Assembly: GCA_943737045.1 (NCBI GenBank)
Contig: CALSFV010000258.1
Coordinates: 248,001-312,000, forward strand
From: Parapristionchus giblindavisi
Lineage: Eukaryota; Nematoda; Chromadorea; Rhabditida; Diplogasteridae
DNA: 64,000 nucleotides
Reading direction: 5' to 3'
Part shown: one piece after another, positions 43,801-56,065 of the stretch
Position numbering within the stretch: the stretch's first letter is position 1
Layout of the letters: the number at the start of each line of letters is the position of its first letter
Made by a program: the position numbers and the translations under genes
Notes under the pieces: model-generated
What the model was told of the DNA's origin: nothing
The model's input: the letters and a program-made list of their open reading frames with translations, nothing else
Database searches by the model: none

Positions 43801-46514
43801 AAGACACTGCAATGTATTAGTCTCATGTGAGTGATTAGATTTATCGATTGATTATAATTGCGATCAATAAATATTCCCTGTTATTGATCGTCATTCTAGG
43901 TGGACACTTCTGAGGCAATCACCTAAAGGTGAACCAGAGATAAGTAAGGCAGTTATCGTATGTCCATCATCTTTAGTCAAGGTACTCTCACAACGATTGA
44001 TACAGTAATCCATTAGATTATTATAGAATTGGGATGATGAAATAAGGAAATGGTTAGGAGAAAGAGTGGGTACACTTCGAATCGATTCAGGTGGTGGTAA
44101 TAATATTCAAGCGAGTTTGAGTGAGTCTCAACACGATTGTTGGATTACTGTATCCTTATCTGATTAAGGTACATGGATTGCTGATATGAGAAAGAGAGTG
44201 GCAGCTCCAGTTCTTATTCTATCTTATGAATGCTTTCGAATGTATTCTGATACTCTACAGAAGGGAGAAGTTGGATTGATTATCTGTGATGAGGTACGGT
44301 AGACTCGGATTACTGTATCTCATCATTGATTTTCAGGGTCACCGTCTCAAGAACAGTGACAACCTAACGTATAAGGCATTGAGTATGGTGAAGTGTAAAC
44401 GAAGAGTATTGATTTCTGGTATTTTGTTGATTTGATTCAATCAATAATATTTTTCACTCTAGGTACTCCCATTCAAAATGATCTTTTGGAATATCTTTCT
44501 CTATTGAATTTCGTTAATCCTGGTCTACTTGGAAGTACGACTGACTTCAAGAAAAAGTAGATTAACGATTAAAAATATTGATTTATTGATTTATTTGTAG
44601 ATTTGAGAATGTAATTCTTCGTGGTCGTGATTCTGAAGCGACAGATGAACAACAGAAGAAAGGACGAGAAGCAACAACAGAAATGGCGGCTATCGTAAGC
44701 AAGTGAGCATACTGTAACACTACTGTAATCTATCGACAACTAACTCTATTCTTGTCAGATGTGTCATTCGGCGAACTTCAAGCTTGTTGACCAAGTATCT
44801 ACCGGTTTGTTTACCTTGTCTGGATTACGGTAGAGACGATTGACCTCTATTGATTGATTCAGGTTAAATATGAGCACGTAATATGTTGTAAACCTCAGTC
44901 CCTACAAGAGGAGATTTATTCCAAATTGATGGATCTCGAAAAGAAAAGTAGAAGTTCAACTGAGAAGGTTCGGTAGATATCGATTATAGTATGATATACC
45001 GTATTGATTAATTATAGGGTGTAAATTCTGCCCTTGCTTTCATTACTCTACTGAAGAAGTTATGTAATCATCCAACTCTTATCAAAGATGAACTCAAGAA
45101 GGATAATTCACGTTTCATGTGTTAGTCTATCTTTCATTTCGTTGGCCGGCATAGAGATATAACCTAAACAAAGTATTTGTTTTGCAGCTGTAGCATCGAT
45201 GATTCAAGGAATTGGCAATCAATTTGAGGTTTCACTCTCTGGTAAAATGAAGGTGAGATGAGATTTTACTCATTCGGTCTCATGCTCTTCTTATCGTATA
45301 CAGTAATCAATAATTGAATCATTCATTCATAGGTACTTGATTGTCTTCTTGCTCTTACTAAGAAGACTACTAACGATCGATTCGTCCTTGTATCAAACTA
45401 CACTCAGACTATTGATCAATTCGTTGAGGTTATTGATTGATTGGCATATTCAATGAATCAATCAATAATATCTTAGTTGTGTCGTCATCGTGGATATGGT
45501 TTCGTTCGTTTAGACGGATCGATGACTACAAAACAACGAGCGAAGATTGTAGCACAATTCAATGATCCTGAGGTACGATTATTGATTGATAAAAGGATTA
45601 TTGTATCTGGTTTTCATCAATCGATAATTGACTGATTACAGAGTGCAATCTTCTGCTTCCTTCTCTCGTCAAAGGCTGGTGGTTGTGGTCTCAATTTAAT
45701 TGGAGCGAATAGGTTACTGTAGATCTGGAGAAGTACTGTAGATTATCGAGTGATTCAGACTTGTTATGTTTGATCCTGATTGGAATCCTGCTAATGATGA
45801 TCAAGCAATGGCAAGAGTTTGGAGAGATGGACAGAAGAAGAATTGTTTCATTTATCGATTACTAACGGTCTTGATTGATTGGTTACTTTAATTTAATATC
45901 CTTTTTGTAGACTGGGTCTATCGAAGAGAAGATGTTTCAACGTCAGACACACAAGAAGGTATACGGTAGTTCAACTGGAGCAGATTATTGATTGATCTAT
46001 TGTAGGCATTATCTTCATGTGTAGTAGATGCTGAAGAGGCAGAGAGACATTTTTCAGCCGAACAATTGAGAGAATTGTTTGTTCATGTCAAGGAAACATC
46101 TTCTGATACACATGACAAGTACGAGATTCATATTTGATCTTTGATCTTTGATCTTTGATATTTTGAGATTGAAATGTAAACGTTGTGTGAATGGAGTGGA
46201 ATCAATAGATCCTCCTCTATCTGCTGATTGTTCATCTGATCTATCATTATGGCTACACTCACAAAAGGATGTTAGAAAGGTTTGACTGATCTTTGATCTT
46301 TCTTATTTGATCTTTGATCTTTTAGGTGGCAGATACAGTATTGCGTGCAGTGTTCTCAACAGGTGCAATATCGTTTATATTCCATCAAAAGAGTCATGAA
46401 GTTCATTTAATCAAAGAAGATAAGAAGAAAGAAGAAGAAAAAGAGAATGATGATGATGAAGATGATGATAAAGATGAAGAAGATAGAGGAGATGATGATG
46501 ATTATGAACCATAG
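40884..46514 (+). CDS. rad-54: RAD54 recombination repair ATPase (SNF2 family)
   Basis: DNA translocase that works with RAD51 in homologous recombination. Twenty-three in-phase exons, about 783 residues: 40884-41027, 41409-41568, 43369-43514, 43612-43723, 43769-43826, 43900-43981, 44027-44120, 44169-44293, 44337-44418, 44463-44556, 44601-44702, 44759-44804, 44863-44967, 45018-45120, 45188-45252, 45333-45428, 45477-45572, 45642-45712, 45759-45867, 45911-45958, 46006-46118, 46168-46279, 46326-46514. Seen: N-terminal PFRIPIPGY (RAD54 not RAD54B type), [17 protein letters not shown], Walker [63 protein letters not shown] and [10 protein letters not shown]. The C-terminal CKRCVNG zinc-finger-like segment and [11 protein letters not shown] match RAD54. 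A 35-residue acidic tail beyond this point is unusual. ATTCAG just before the ATG suggests trans-splicing. Introns 1 and 2 hold transposons. Confidence 0.97.
41074..41256. mobile_element. MITE-like element, second family member (RAD54 intron 1)
   Basis: Ends TACAGCGTTTC and GAAACGCTGTG, the same terminal repeats as 36307-36548, in the opposite orientation, flanked by CAGCA on both sides (41069-41073 and 41257-41261). It shares the internal TTTTGGCAAAATGCCAAA hairpin next to AATTACGGTA and the CTCTCG-rich subterminal sequence. At 183 bp it is shorter than the palindrome copy. Confidence 0.9.
41610..43359. mobile_element. 1.75 kb TA-flanked inverted-repeat element (RAD54 intron 2)
   Basis: Left end CACAGCATGAAAAAT and right end its complement ATTTTTCATGCTGTG, with a TA on both outer sides (41608-41609, 43360-43361), the target duplication of Tc1/mariner-type elements. 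Subterminal regions repeat AACCTAATT and AAATTTGAT-like words on both sides. I find no transposase frame, so it looks non-autonomous. The right end abuts the 3' splice site of the intron (TTACAG at 43363-43368). Confidence 0.85.
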
Positions 46515-46739
46515 GCAACCAAAAATGGTACCGTAACCCAAAGAGATACAGTAATCCATATATGTACCTAATTCCTGTAAAAATGAATATCGTGTATAAA
46601 CCCAGTGCAGCTACCTTTGTTTCTTTGTGGCACAATATTAATTTCTGGTTTATACAATGAAAAAAAGTTGAACATAATTTATGAAATTTGAAAAAAACAA
46701 TGGGTTGAATATAATAGTTTTAACTTCCAATCTTCATTT

Positions 46740-49175
46740 TTATCTAGCTCTTCTAATAACCCATCCATCCGGATGTTCCCATCCGTCAAATAGTGCTCGT
46801 CCATCCTAAAGATACTGTAGTTATGGTAGATCACAATATCGATTACCTTCTCTGATGTTGAAACTCCATAAATCTTCATTGGTTTATCTCGAAGAGGACA
46901 AGGGCAATAACTGAAATGAATCAATCGATAATTAGATCAATGATTCAATCAATAATCTTACTCCATATCAATTCCAGGTTCTCCAATCTCTCCTGGGTAT
47001 CCCTTTGGTCCCTTTTGTCCAGGGTCTCCAGGTGGTCCAGGAGGTCCTCGATTTCCTTTCGGGAATGTTCCATAGATGATAGTACCTGGTCTTCCATCTA
47101 GACCTGGAGGACCCATTGGTCCACGTTCACCCGGTGGACCTCAATTATTCATTGGTCGACATCTTATCGATCTTATTTTCTATCGATCGCTTTATTTTTG
47201 TAATCGCTAAAAATTTGTGATATATTATGGAAACACTATAAAAATATATGAATATCTTCATTCTTTACAATGGAAATGATGAAGTGTCTGATAGTCTATC
47301 ACCCCCATTACCTGGTCTTCCCACTCCAATGAGAACATTAGTTCCTCTAGCTCCAGGCATTCCTCTTAATCCATTATGTCCTCGTATTCCAGGATCTCCT
47401 CTTTCATATCCAGGTAGTCCTGGTAGACCATCACGACCTCCAATACCTGGTACTCCTGGATTACCCTTTGGTCCCTTAATAGAACAAAGATCAAAGATCA
47501 ATTAAACCATAATAATCATCGATCATGCTCTAAAGAAGGTTAAAACTAATTTCAATTTGTTCCGAATACATATGTTTCGTAACCTTTTCATTGTTCTGAA
47601 ATGCTTTGTCGCAGTAGTTCACCATGGTTATTGCAATAATAGCAGTAAGAATAACAAAAGAAAACAATGATGTGTATATGATGGTATTATTACTTGATAT
47701 GAATTGATTGATTGATTGATTGATATATGTGATACCTGATATCCTCTAGGTCCTTGATCTCCTTGATCACCACGTGGACCACTAGGACACACAGTACATT
47801 CTATTTCATCTTCACCTCGAGGACGAATTGTTATTCCAGGTATACCATCTTCTCCTTGTGATCCTTCCTCTCCATCCCATCCAGGGATACCTAAATCAAT
47901 CCACTGAATAAACTAATCGATAATACAAAATTGACACAGAATATGTATACCACTCCGCTCAAAATTATAGCTTTGTGCAATGAGGCTTATTCATCCTGAA
48001 TCGCTTAGACTAGATACAGCAATTTTTTTCTCAGATAATCTTAACTCGCCGGTCACATCATATATTTAACTTTTCAGCCCTCAAGCAAAGATGAAAGATT
48101 ATTTACCTGGAGGTCCTGGTGGTCCAGGTGGACAATTATTGGATGGTGTCTCGTTTGAAATACCGTAACCCAGTGACGCTGAGCTATCTCCATTTGAATA
48201 TCCTGATGAATGCCCGTCTAAAATTGGATACGGTAAATATTGATTACTGTATATGTTATGCTATATACGTTCTCCTCGATGTTCATTGGAAACATAAGGA
48301 ATCTTTCGACTGATATAGTTACGTTTGGATGGCATCTGAAGAGTGGTTAGAGAGTAATGAGAGAGTATGTCAAACGAGAGAGTACAGACAAGGACTAATC
48401 ACCTGTTTACTGCTGACAAGTCTGAATTGTTGGAATGGAAATGGAATGAATCCTGGAGGGAAACCAGAGAGGTTTATTTCTGAAGAATTTAACACACAAT
48501 TTTTATACCAAATTTCTTAAAATATTTCGACTTTATATTTTGCATTGTTGAAGATCATTGAAGTCATTTATAAGTCATTTATTGTTACTCATAGATTGCA
48601 CATTTATCACCAAATCTACATAGACATATAGAAATTGAAATTATTTTATCATACGATCTCCTACTGTATTATTATCTCTCGTTTTGACGGTATAATCCTC
48701 AATGAATTCAGAGGTTTAATTCTGACGCAAAACGAGAGATTAAGATATCAAAGAAAAGTTGCAAAAATATAATCCACACTTAAAGGTGGGTCCTCTTGCC
48801 AGCTGTTTTTCGTTTTATACATTTATGAATTTTCCATCACTTCCGGGGTAAATAGGTGGAGAGTTGAACATTTTGACTTCTCGGACTTGTCGTCTTTGAG
48901 GAAGTTCAAATTTCAATTTTCTATATTTCCCTTTGGAAAGTCAAAGTCGGAAAGTGGGAAATTTAAATCCTTTTTTTTGGTTTTCTAGGTTCATTAGACT
49001 ACCTACAAGGTAAAATAGACTAACTATCAATATGTGATGATTGTCGTTTTCCACGGAATGACATATCCTCATCCGCTAGTAAATCCTTGAAAATCGATAT
49101 AATTATGCTAATAATATTTTTTTCAAATAATTTACCCTAACAGTCTTGGCATCTTCAATGAATTCCTCTTGTAAT
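46740..49175 (-). CDS. Cuticle-type collagen (5' end unresolved)
   Basis: Gly-X-Y protein of the nematode cuticle type. Supported exons, in phase: 49136-49175, 48269-48335, 48107-48217, 47736-47890, 47312-47474, 46962-47139, 46847-46910, 46740-46805. The N-terminal part reads [20 protein letters not shown], resembling the pre-helix region with a basic cleavage-like SKR. Then comes [10 protein letters not shown], interrupted triple helix ([47 protein letters not shown]), an internal CTVC pair, and a terminal [11 protein letters not shown] with a short C-terminal tail. The exons carrying the membrane/signal segment must lie beyond 49.2 kb and I could not place them. Acceptor at 47140 reads TTGAG, slightly unusual. 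Gene may be intact or have a degraded start. Confidence 0.87.
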
Positions 49176-50736
49176 CTATGTGAATATGAGAAGAATAAAG
49201 GAAGAAGAAGAAGAAGAGAAAGGGAGAATATTCCCGATACTACACAGAGTTTAGATGATATTGATACAAATGATAACATGAAAAGAAGACTGAATGAAGA
49301 TGAATGAAGAAAGGGAGGAGAAAGTATTGACCTATATCATATTGAGACACTTATAACTGTCTTCTTTCAATTCATATTTCTCCCTCTTCCACTTCTTTTA
49401 TTCTATATCCTAGATGTATTTCTCGTTTTCATTCTCTAATAACTTCTTGAGAACGAAGTCATTAACAATCATGTTCTTCCTCTCACTTTTATATCTCTTC
49501 TTAGTTTCGATTTCTATTCCTTCTGATTAGATAAAACACTCAAAATATAAGACCTTATGTGTGTTTCAGGCTTCGAAAACAAAAGATCATAATAGCAGGA
49601 ATTATTTATCTCATATTCACATTTTAGTCTTAGTGTAGATCTGACATTCGTATCGGAAAAATATAAATATTGTGGAAGCTATTCTGACTTGATGGTTGAA
49701 ATTGTTGAATAAGTCAGTGATTTATATTTGGTCTATCCAGATTCTCTATTATGGGAGCTTATTTATATCTTCTTCTTCATGACAAATCCGATTTATTTTC
49801 TATGAGAGAAGGAAGGAGATTGATGGATTTGGTTCACTCAAACAATAATAGTGGTTTATGATGAATATGATGACAGAAGCAATCAATGCATATCACAGAT
49901 ACCTCAAATATTATAATTGCCTTTGGTAACATATTAACTGAAATAATATACAAATGAGGAATGATTCCATGTGTCAAATGTGTAATCTTTAAAAATTGAG
50001 AACTGCTATATTTATCGTTTTCCAGTATCTGAAAATCTCATAATTGTTTGAGAAAAGTTGTTCTATGAAAGACTTTCAGGAATATCCTAAAAGTATGCAC
50101 ACGAACTTTTTTTTATTCTTAAAAACGAAAAAAATTTCGACTTATTTCAGTTTTTAATTAGTTTGACCAACTATATACAACGAATGATATGGACAAAAGA
50201 AGAATGTAAGATCAAAGATCAATCTGGGTCTTATCATGTAACACATACATACATAATAAACGACATACTATTTAATATTTCATATTCTATAACCTGAGAA
50301 GCTTCGCCTATCTACTGATCTATCTATCTCTTACCTCTCACTATCTCTTACTACTGCCCCTCCCTCTCTCCTTCCGCTCCTCCCTCTCCCTCTCCATCTT
50401 CTCCCCTCCCTCTCCCTCTGCCCCTCCCTCTCCCTTTATCTCTCCCTCTCCCTCTGCCCCTCCCTCTCCCTTTATCTCTCCCTCTCCCTCTCCCTCTCTA
50501 TCTCCTCCCCTCCCCTCCCTCTCCCTTTATCTCTCCCTCTCCCTCTCCATCTCCTCCCATCTCTTCTCCATTGGAGTGCTTCGAAGTTGAATAGAACATC
50601 CTGGTTTGTCTACAATCTTCATCTTATCACTTATCTACACTACAACTTCACTCCTTCATCTCATCTCTCCCTCTCCCTCTCCCTCTATCCTCTCTCCCTC
50701 TCCCTTTATCCCCCTCCCCTCATTCCATCATAGACA
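49176..50736. other. Collagen 5' region and LITAF-gene upstream region
   Basis: Should contain the first collagen exon(s) on the minus strand, not recognised. The right part (50340-50720) is CTCCCT-rich pyrimidine sequence ahead of the LITAF-like gene on the plus strand, where it could act as leader. Confidence 0.45.
50345..50712. repeat. CTCCCT pyrimidine tract cluster
   Basis: Repeated CCCTCTCCCTCTGCCC and CTTTATCTCTCCCTCTCC units in two or three near-identical higher-order copies, ending about 20 bp before the LITAF-like start codon. Confidence 0.9.
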
Positions 50737-53245
50737 ATGTCTTCTGCATCTCGTCCTAAACCGATCCCAGTCCATCGATCAGCTTCACATACTCCAAGTA
50801 TGATGGTGAATGCAAAGAAGTATCTATCAGATAATCCTCAACTTCTTGATTGTCCTCGTTGTCGTGTAAGTACCGTATCTAAGACGACTTTTACTCATTC
50901 AAACGTGCTTATACACCCTCGTGTTAGTGTGTCGTGCAACAAAACGTCGCCCTCCTAGATAGATCATCTTTCACTCGTCAGCCACCCTGAATATCAGTAT
51001 CTACCTTTTGATCTCTCCCTCTCCTTCTTGATCTCTCCCTCTCCCTCTCGATCTCTCCCTCTCCTTCTTGATCTCTCCCTCTCCCTTTCTTCTACTTCTT
51101 CATAACTTCCTTCATGTATCACTTACTCCACTAGTGCAACAGTGAACGTCATTTATTTGATTACTTTCATTCATTAATCTCTTATGATAGAAGATAATAG
51201 ATGAGTGAGTAACTGATCGGGGAAGGACACCATCATTAATCGATAGAGTGATTTCTAATCAATAGATAGAAAGGGGATATGAGGGGGAAGAGAATGTGAC
51301 ATTGGATTTGACAAATAGACAAGATGAGCATTGTATACAGAAAGAAGATATAGAGAGGAAGAGGTGCAGATTGTAGCTGATAGAGGCAGAGGGAGAGATT
51401 CAGGAGGCAGAGGGAGAGGGAGAGATTCTAGAGGTAGAGATCTTGGAGGGAGAGGGAGAGACTCTACAGGCAGAGGGAGAGATCTTGGAGGGAGAGGGAG
51501 AGAGAGCTGTCTCAATCCCTTGCTCTTCCACATAGAATTACTACTTTTTAGCCACTTGAACCGATATTGTCATCGTAAGAAAAAAAAGAACGAAGAAAAT
51601 GAAGAAAAAGTAGAAGAAGAATGTAGACGCGTGTGAATTAAAATATACTCTATTGATATATTGATCACTCTCTTCATTCACTTTGTTCAAATAACAAAAC
51701 TTAATGAACCATATATTTGAATTATGCATCCTTAAGGCAACTAGTAATAGTAAATAATAAAACTAATAATATAGTATTGTTCTATGATTCATTTGAATAT
51801 GCACCTATGGGGTATTCACTCTTATCATGATCTTGAGAGTGTCATAATCCTCCAACGTCGTCAGCAGTTAATCGTTTGCTTCTTTAGAGATTATTCTCAT
51901 TGTATTCATGATATGAATAGAAAGGAGAAGGATATGGAGTGTGACCAATAGTCTTAGTCAATCAATACAATTCACATAGAGATCAGTGGCCCTATTTTTC
52001 ATGCAATTCATTTTTTTTGTTGAATCAGTTTTACCGTAAAATACTTTCCGGTTGACTGTGCATACGGCCTGTAAAAATTTTCCCTGGAAAACTGGGTTTT
52101 CTACGTAAAATGAATTCAATGGAAAAGGCGACTGTGCATACGGCCACAGAAAAATAGATTCAATTCTATGTTCTATTTATATTTCATTCTTCATAATCTC
52201 ATATGAAAACAATTGGAAGTCTGATTAATCATCGCTTTCATTGGGTTAAATGAAGGAGTTCCTAATCATTGAAAAAAGTTAATCACTTCGGAAGAAAAGG
52301 GATCGTTTCAAAAATTAAAAATCTTTTTAATCATTGGTAATCGATAAGTGATTACAGGCCCATGGAGAGACAGAAGTTCGATTCCGTGTAGGATTAGCAT
52401 CATGGTTGACATTCATTCTTCTTCTATGTCTAGGAGTATTCATTCTTCCTCTATTCTTTGTATGGTACGTTCATCAATATAATCGAAAGAGAAACAATTC
52501 CTTCATCGAATATAACAAATAGTTTCTGCGAAATGAAATTACCATTCATAATATTTTTTAAAAGTTTCCAACAAGAACACACTTATTTATTTAAAATTTT
52601 CTTATAAAAAGTCTTATTTCTGAAATTTTTAAGGAAAAAAGTCTTATTTCTGATTTTTTGAATTTCTGAAAAGTTCACTTCGGATTTTTTTTAAAACAGA
52701 ATATTGATCGTTGCTATTCATGAAATAATAAAAATCAATAAATATAAATATGTGAGTAGTACATACATACATATATCAAGTGTGAGAGTATCTTTGAAGT
52801 GGTTATTCAACCAAAGACAATACGTCATACGATATTCCCTCCTCTATTCAATCAAACTAACTTAAACTTTACTCAATATTCACTCATTTTTTCACAATTA
52901 AATATTTCTGAGACAATTTCTTTAGTTTTCTCGCAAGTTTCACTGACGCAAGAGTCAAATGATTGATCAAATTATCAAAGTGAAACATTAAAATTACAGT
53001 TTCAAAGATATCTGAAATTGAATAGTTAAAATAATTGAAAAATAGTTTTAAAAAAATCCAAATCATAGTCAAAGCAAGATGATGAATAACAACATTCTCT
53101 AGTTCATCCAAATTGATCTTTGATCTCTAATCTTTTTCTCTTCAGGGTTCCTTTCGTAATCGATACATTCAAAGATGCTGAACATCGTTGTGGTTCATGT
53201 AAGGGATGGATTGGTACATATCGAAGAATTGGAAAGAGTACTTAA
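50737..53245 (+). CDS. LITAF-domain membrane protein 1
   Basis: LITAF/SIMPLE proteins are monotopic endosomal/lysosomal membrane proteins in which two CxxC halves form one zinc site around a membrane-inserted helix (family knowledge). Three exons: 50737-50865, 52358-52464, 53146-53245; 111 residues. Seen: CPRC (39-42), then TEVRFRVGLASW and a hydrophobic segment LTFILLLCLGVFILPLFFVW, then VPFVIDTFKDAEHRCGSCKGWIGTY. All zinc ligands are present (CxxC and CxxC). The N-terminus is short and Pro/Ser-rich without a clear PPxY. Intron 1 (about 1.5 kb) holds GGGAGA-type repeats. It is tail-to-tail with a second LITAF gene 870 bp away. Confidence 0.93.
51387..51503. repeat. Purine minisatellite (GGGAGAGGGAGAG with spacer)
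   Basis: Alternating GGCAGAGGGAGAG and GATCTTGGAGGGAGAG units in LITAF-like 1 intron 1; reads as Arg-Gly-Asp-Ser in one frame only because of the repeat. Confidence 0.85.
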
Positions 53246-54116
53246 TCATCCTTAAGTCGACCTTATCCCTTAGTTAGCTAAGGTCGTACCTTAGTCCCTC
53301 CTATTGTTCTATCACGGCCTTTATTCCCAATCCAATCAGGGCCTTCTTCTTCCTTTGTTTCTAAGTGCCATCTACCTCTACAATTTACTTTTTTTATAGT
53401 GAGGTAGTTTATGGCCTACGACGACTTTTCACATATCACACCATATCAACCACACCACTGTGGTGTACATGGTGCTACCGTACCCCTAACAGTACGATCC
53501 ATTTCGCTTTCGAATCCATTGTAAACCCCAAATGGAATATCAGTTACTCTCTTTATCTTTATGTTATAAAATTACATAAATTGATATCGTACACGTGGTG
53601 AATAAACAACATTATGTCTCAAATTAGTACAAATTATGCAGCTACTGATCAAATTATGGTAATATATACTGTACAATATGATGATTACCAGCTGGATATT
53701 GAATACAAGGCAATTAATTGAGTAGTAGGTCAAAGTAATCGATATTATCAATGTAATAAGGTAGAAGGAAGAGATTAACCGGGAGTGTATAACAGAATAG
53801 AAACATTGAAGTACTTTGGTCATCGATTCCCTACGAAGCAAGAAGATGGTAAGAGATACGGTAGTTTTCGTGGTAGGATCTCAATATTGATTGCCTAGAG
53901 ATGAGTAAACTAGGGTAGTAGACAAAATGATTCAAATCTCCATGGTGTCTAATATATCAAAGTAAATTAAAGATTTGAAGGCATACGGTATGTACACTAC
54001 AGTGTGTTGGTATGGACGACGGATTAGTTTACACACAATTGAGATGTAATTCTAGTATCATCTATATCCGTTTGTACCTGTAATGAATACTATTCAGAAT
54101 AGTAATGAAAGAAAGA
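53246..54116. other. Convergent intergenic region between two LITAF genes
   Basis: Holds both 3' ends. Just after the first stop is an imperfect hairpin (GACCTTATCCCTTAGTTAGC followed by TAAGGTCG) that could mark transcript end. At about 53417-53445 is one copy of the GACGAC..TTTCAC..ATCACACCAT motif also seen near metaxin's 3' end. Confidence 0.5.
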
Positions 54117-55590
54117 TCAGATTAGTGGACAATTTAGGAAATCCCGTCTACCGTACCTTCCGAGTTCACGTTTACACGAAGGACAGAAATGGAGAACATC
54201 AAGGCATGAATCGGCACAAAATGGAATACAACAAAGACACCATGGAATGAAGGCAAGGAAGAATCCCAAGATGAAACATCTGAAAATAGATTACGGTAGA
54301 TTATCAATAATTGATCAATAACTAGACGAGAATAAAATAAATCGTTCATAGTCAAAGCAATTATACGCTATTTTCTCTCTGTCTCCTATCTTTCTCCAAA
54401 TCTCATCCAAATTTGAGCTACTTTCTTACCAATACTCGTTGTTGCCAATACATCAGTACTGAATCATTAATTCTGTATAATAAAAATTAATCAAGTATGT
54501 AATAATCAATTAATTGGACATCACTGTTTATCTATTATACTCTCTCATACATTTATAGTATTCATTGATTGATATGAGGAGAGCTAAGAGGGAATCTTCT
54601 TATATATGTTCTATTACCCATTCTGACAGAGTGGATATGAAAGATTTTATATGAACTACTATACTTCAGAAGAAGAAAAACAGAAGAAAAGGGAGGCCCC
54701 CGACAAGATGGAGCGACCTCTTTCGGAAGACAGTTGGATGTAACTTCCTAAGCGAAGCGAAGAGCAGGAATTGGATCGCTATGCATAACAGAGCCTTCGA
54801 CCTAACGAACTCTTGATAAATGTGTTTCAAATGAATGAACTATACTTCGTGATGGGATTCCGACCGATAATCTGACTAGATATCTATTGTTCATATGCTC
54901 CTGATGTTATTATTAACTGGTTGTTCTTGAACAGTGTTATACATAGATTAAGATGACGTTGTAGACTCTGAGAACGATGTAGCACTCTAACTCTATCACT
55001 CTCTATCTATCAATCATGAGCAAACAATTTGTACAGTTACAACATAGATTGTGTTAATCTATAATACAAGTATACCGCCATAAACTATTGACCCAAATAT
55101 GTAATACAGTTCCACAGCTAGTAGTTATAACCGCAGTCAACAACTCACATATCGTCGACTTTAGTTAAAATGTTAATCAACTATCGTAAACTCGAATAGT
55201 TGAATGAATGAAAGAGAGATAAAGAATGACTCACATTCCAACGATAATCCACGTAAGTGAACCAGCCGTACGTTCGATATGAGTAACGATATGAGTCTGC
55301 AATTCAAGTATACTAGCTTAATTAAGTAATTAAATCAAACAACATAAAAAAATAAACATATAGTTATCTAACAAGTTGAATAAAAAACATACATTGCAAT
55401 GAGTACAATCCATTTCAACTGGATTCACTCCATATACGGAAGTTCGTGCTGTGATGAATACGGGAATGACTGTACTACGAGTAGGAGGAGCAGAGACATC
55501 TGGAGCCATTGATGGAGCTATTGAAGGAGCTTCATATGGTGGTTGATCGTATGAGGGAGGAGGTCCCATCTTTTCCGAAACAGACGACAT
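54117..55590 (-). CDS. LITAF-domain membrane protein 2
   Basis: Same family as the gene at 50737-53245. Three exons: 55393-55590, 55235-55296, 54117-54279; 140 residues. N-terminal PPSYDQPPYEAPS offers PPxY-type motifs that in LITAF bind Nedd4-family ligases (known for the family; inferred here). Zinc ligands: CTHC (62-65) and HFCPSCKRELG. Between them lie THIERTAGSLTW and a Cys/Phe-rich hydrophobic stretch FILGFFLAFIPWCLCCIPFC, typical of the family. Intron 2 contains a fragment of a non-LTR retrotransposon in the opposite orientation. Confidence 0.94.
54674..54816 (+). mobile_element. RTE-like non-LTR retrotransposon 3' fragment
   Basis: Translates to GRPPTRWSDLFRKTVGC followed by AKSRNWIAMHNRAFD and a stop. 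This matches the conserved C-terminal end of RTE-type reverse transcriptases (GRPPxRWxDDL ... DRxxWxxLxxAY). Only this terminal part is recognisable; upstream sequence is not. It lies in intron 2 of the second LITAF gene. Confidence 0.72.
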
Positions 55591-56065
55591 TGTACTAGAA
55601 ATTTAAAGAATAAATATTGAGAAAGGATGTAATGATGAAAGAGAATAGAATGTGGATATCAGTCGAAAAGTGAAAAATAGAGTGCAAATAAGGTTAAATC
55701 GAGCGAAAACGTTTTTGAGCTGGAATGGAATCACAGCGTTTCATCCGCATGAAAATTTTATTTGGGTACGTATTAAAACACATGACGATACTTAGTATTC
55801 ATCACTTCACCTGATATATTAACGCATTTGCAATTTTTAAAATCAGTATTTTATAACATTGCATTATAATAATGATAGTAGTTACTTATACAACTATTAT
55901 AAGGTATCAGCAATGTGCTTACTGATAAAATTTCAGGTTTCTATTTTTAACAAATCATGTATGTGACCTATTATAACATCTGCTTGAACTCCTGAGGCGA
56001 TTCAGTTTGTTGTTTATTTTGTACGAGTACCTCCGTTCCCACTTGATAACGCATCATTTTCAGTG
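55591..56065. promoter_or_regulatory. Shared divergent region, LITAF-like 2 / metaxin
   Basis: About 475 bp between divergent start codons, AT-rich, with no other gene. The metaxin end shows TTTTCAG two bases before its ATG, a likely trans-splice acceptor. Confidence 0.55.

Noticed and set aside
47248..47505. Pro-rich frame on the + strand
   Set aside because: It is the antisense of a collagen exon on the minus strand, whose Gly-X-Y frame and splice phases fit.
51331..51636. Arg/Gly/Asp/Ser-rich open frame resembling an RGG protein
   Set aside because: It is the translation of a GGGAGA minisatellite inside the first intron of a LITAF gene; no splice context or non-repetitive sequence supports it.
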